Positions 52,884 through 53,015 of a DNA stretch of 53,015 bases are shown here, piece by piece. The notes under the pieces were generated by a model, which did not search any database, was not told where the DNA came from, and saw only the letters and a program-made list of their open reading frames with translations. A program made the position numbers and the translations under genes. Position 1 is the stretch's first letter; each line of letters begins with the position of its first letter. Location: positions 1-53,015 of the forward strand of contig JAIDYR010000089.1 of NCBI GenBank assembly GCA_029057985.1, written 5' to 3'. Source of the stretch: Muribaculaceae bacterium (GTDB lineage Bacteria; Bacteroidota; Bacteroidia; Bacteroidales; Muribaculaceae).

Positions 52884-53015
52884 ATCTAAGTGATTGAGCA
52901 ACGATAAGTAAGTTCCAAAAAATTAAACGATATTAGTGATTAAAATTACTTGAACAATAAAACTCGTTCTTTTTGTCTGCTTCGAGCTTGTCAGTCAGTC
53001 GCATACAAAGTATGC

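Noticed and set aside
52902..53015. Short minus-strand open frame entering from the right edge and ending at 52933 as the tail of a sigma factor gene
   Set aside because: The visible 25 codons (RLTDKLEADKKNEFYCS) do not show a sigma-factor signature; too short to support. A GCATAC-AAA-GTATGC palindrome at the very edge was also noted without context.

Overview
The window looks like chromosomal DNA of a gut Bacteroidales bacterium, most likely of the Muribaculaceae (S24-7) type. The evidence is indirect. Several upstream regions carry the Bacteroidetes promoter form TTG-N19/20-TAnnTTTG. Two secreted proteins end in short type-IX-secretion-like tails. Family content (DUF3737, GSCFA, Bacteroidetes-length HutU, DcaP-like porin, head-GIN lipoprotein) also fits. 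No rRNA, tRNA, CRISPR array, phage or complete insertion sequence was seen.

Layout. 0.2-5.1 kb: a histidine-utilisation operon hutU-hutI-hutH without an enzyme for formiminoglutamate. 5.2-10.6 kb: a secreted multi-domain protein, the rRNA methyltransferase RlmD, a GSCFA protein and a bile-acid-symporter-type permease. 10.8-12.5 kb: an LtaS-like membrane sulfatase. 12.7-16.9 kb, minus strand: an oxalate-degradation cluster frc-oxc-AEC transporter, ordered like E. coli yfdW-yfdU-yfdV. As read here, frc is broken by a frameshift in a run of seven C near its start codon. 17.2-20.1 kb, divergent: glycerate kinase and an AspT-type antiporter. 20.4-34.1 kb: L,D-transpeptidase, CstA, an SDR-like orphan, DUF3737 + PatB/MalY lyase + MATE pump, LPG-synthase-type membrane protein, D-2-hydroxyacid dehydrogenase + YjbR, a FrnE-like DsbA protein, HrpB helicase and a SpoIID/LytB protein. 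34.2-41.8 kb: a LuxR-type regulator, then a block with three separate left-handed-beta-helix acetyltransferases, a flavodoxin lipoprotein, a PepSY-TM protein, a dienelactone-hydrolase-like enzyme and a cyclophilin-like protein. 42.2-43.3 kb: two decayed toxin-antitoxin modules (zeta-type and HepT/MntA). 43.3-50.6 kb: pyruvate phosphate dikinase, a DcaP-like porin with a LysM protein, and thiol peroxidase. 50.7-52.9 kb: a three-gene minus-strand operon with an anti-sigma-like membrane protein and a GIN-domain lipoprotein.

The most striking non-coding feature is a 185-bp, non-coding, MITE-like repeat with about 26-bp imperfect terminal inverted repeats. It is present as four complete copies that appear identical, one divergent copy cut by the left window edge, and probably one solitary end near 35.05 kb. 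All lie at gene boundaries. One copy supplies the stop codons of two convergent genes, one sits in a probable 5' leader, and pairs in opposite orientation bracket the oxalate/antiporter block and the DUF3737-PatB-MATE block.

Metabolically the window suggests a cell that uses histidine, possibly detoxifies or gains energy from oxalate if frc is expressed, handles glycerate and C3 acids (glycerate kinase, CstA, PPDK), and has scattered redox and envelope functions. Family assignments rest on motif and length recognition by eye; no database search was possible.
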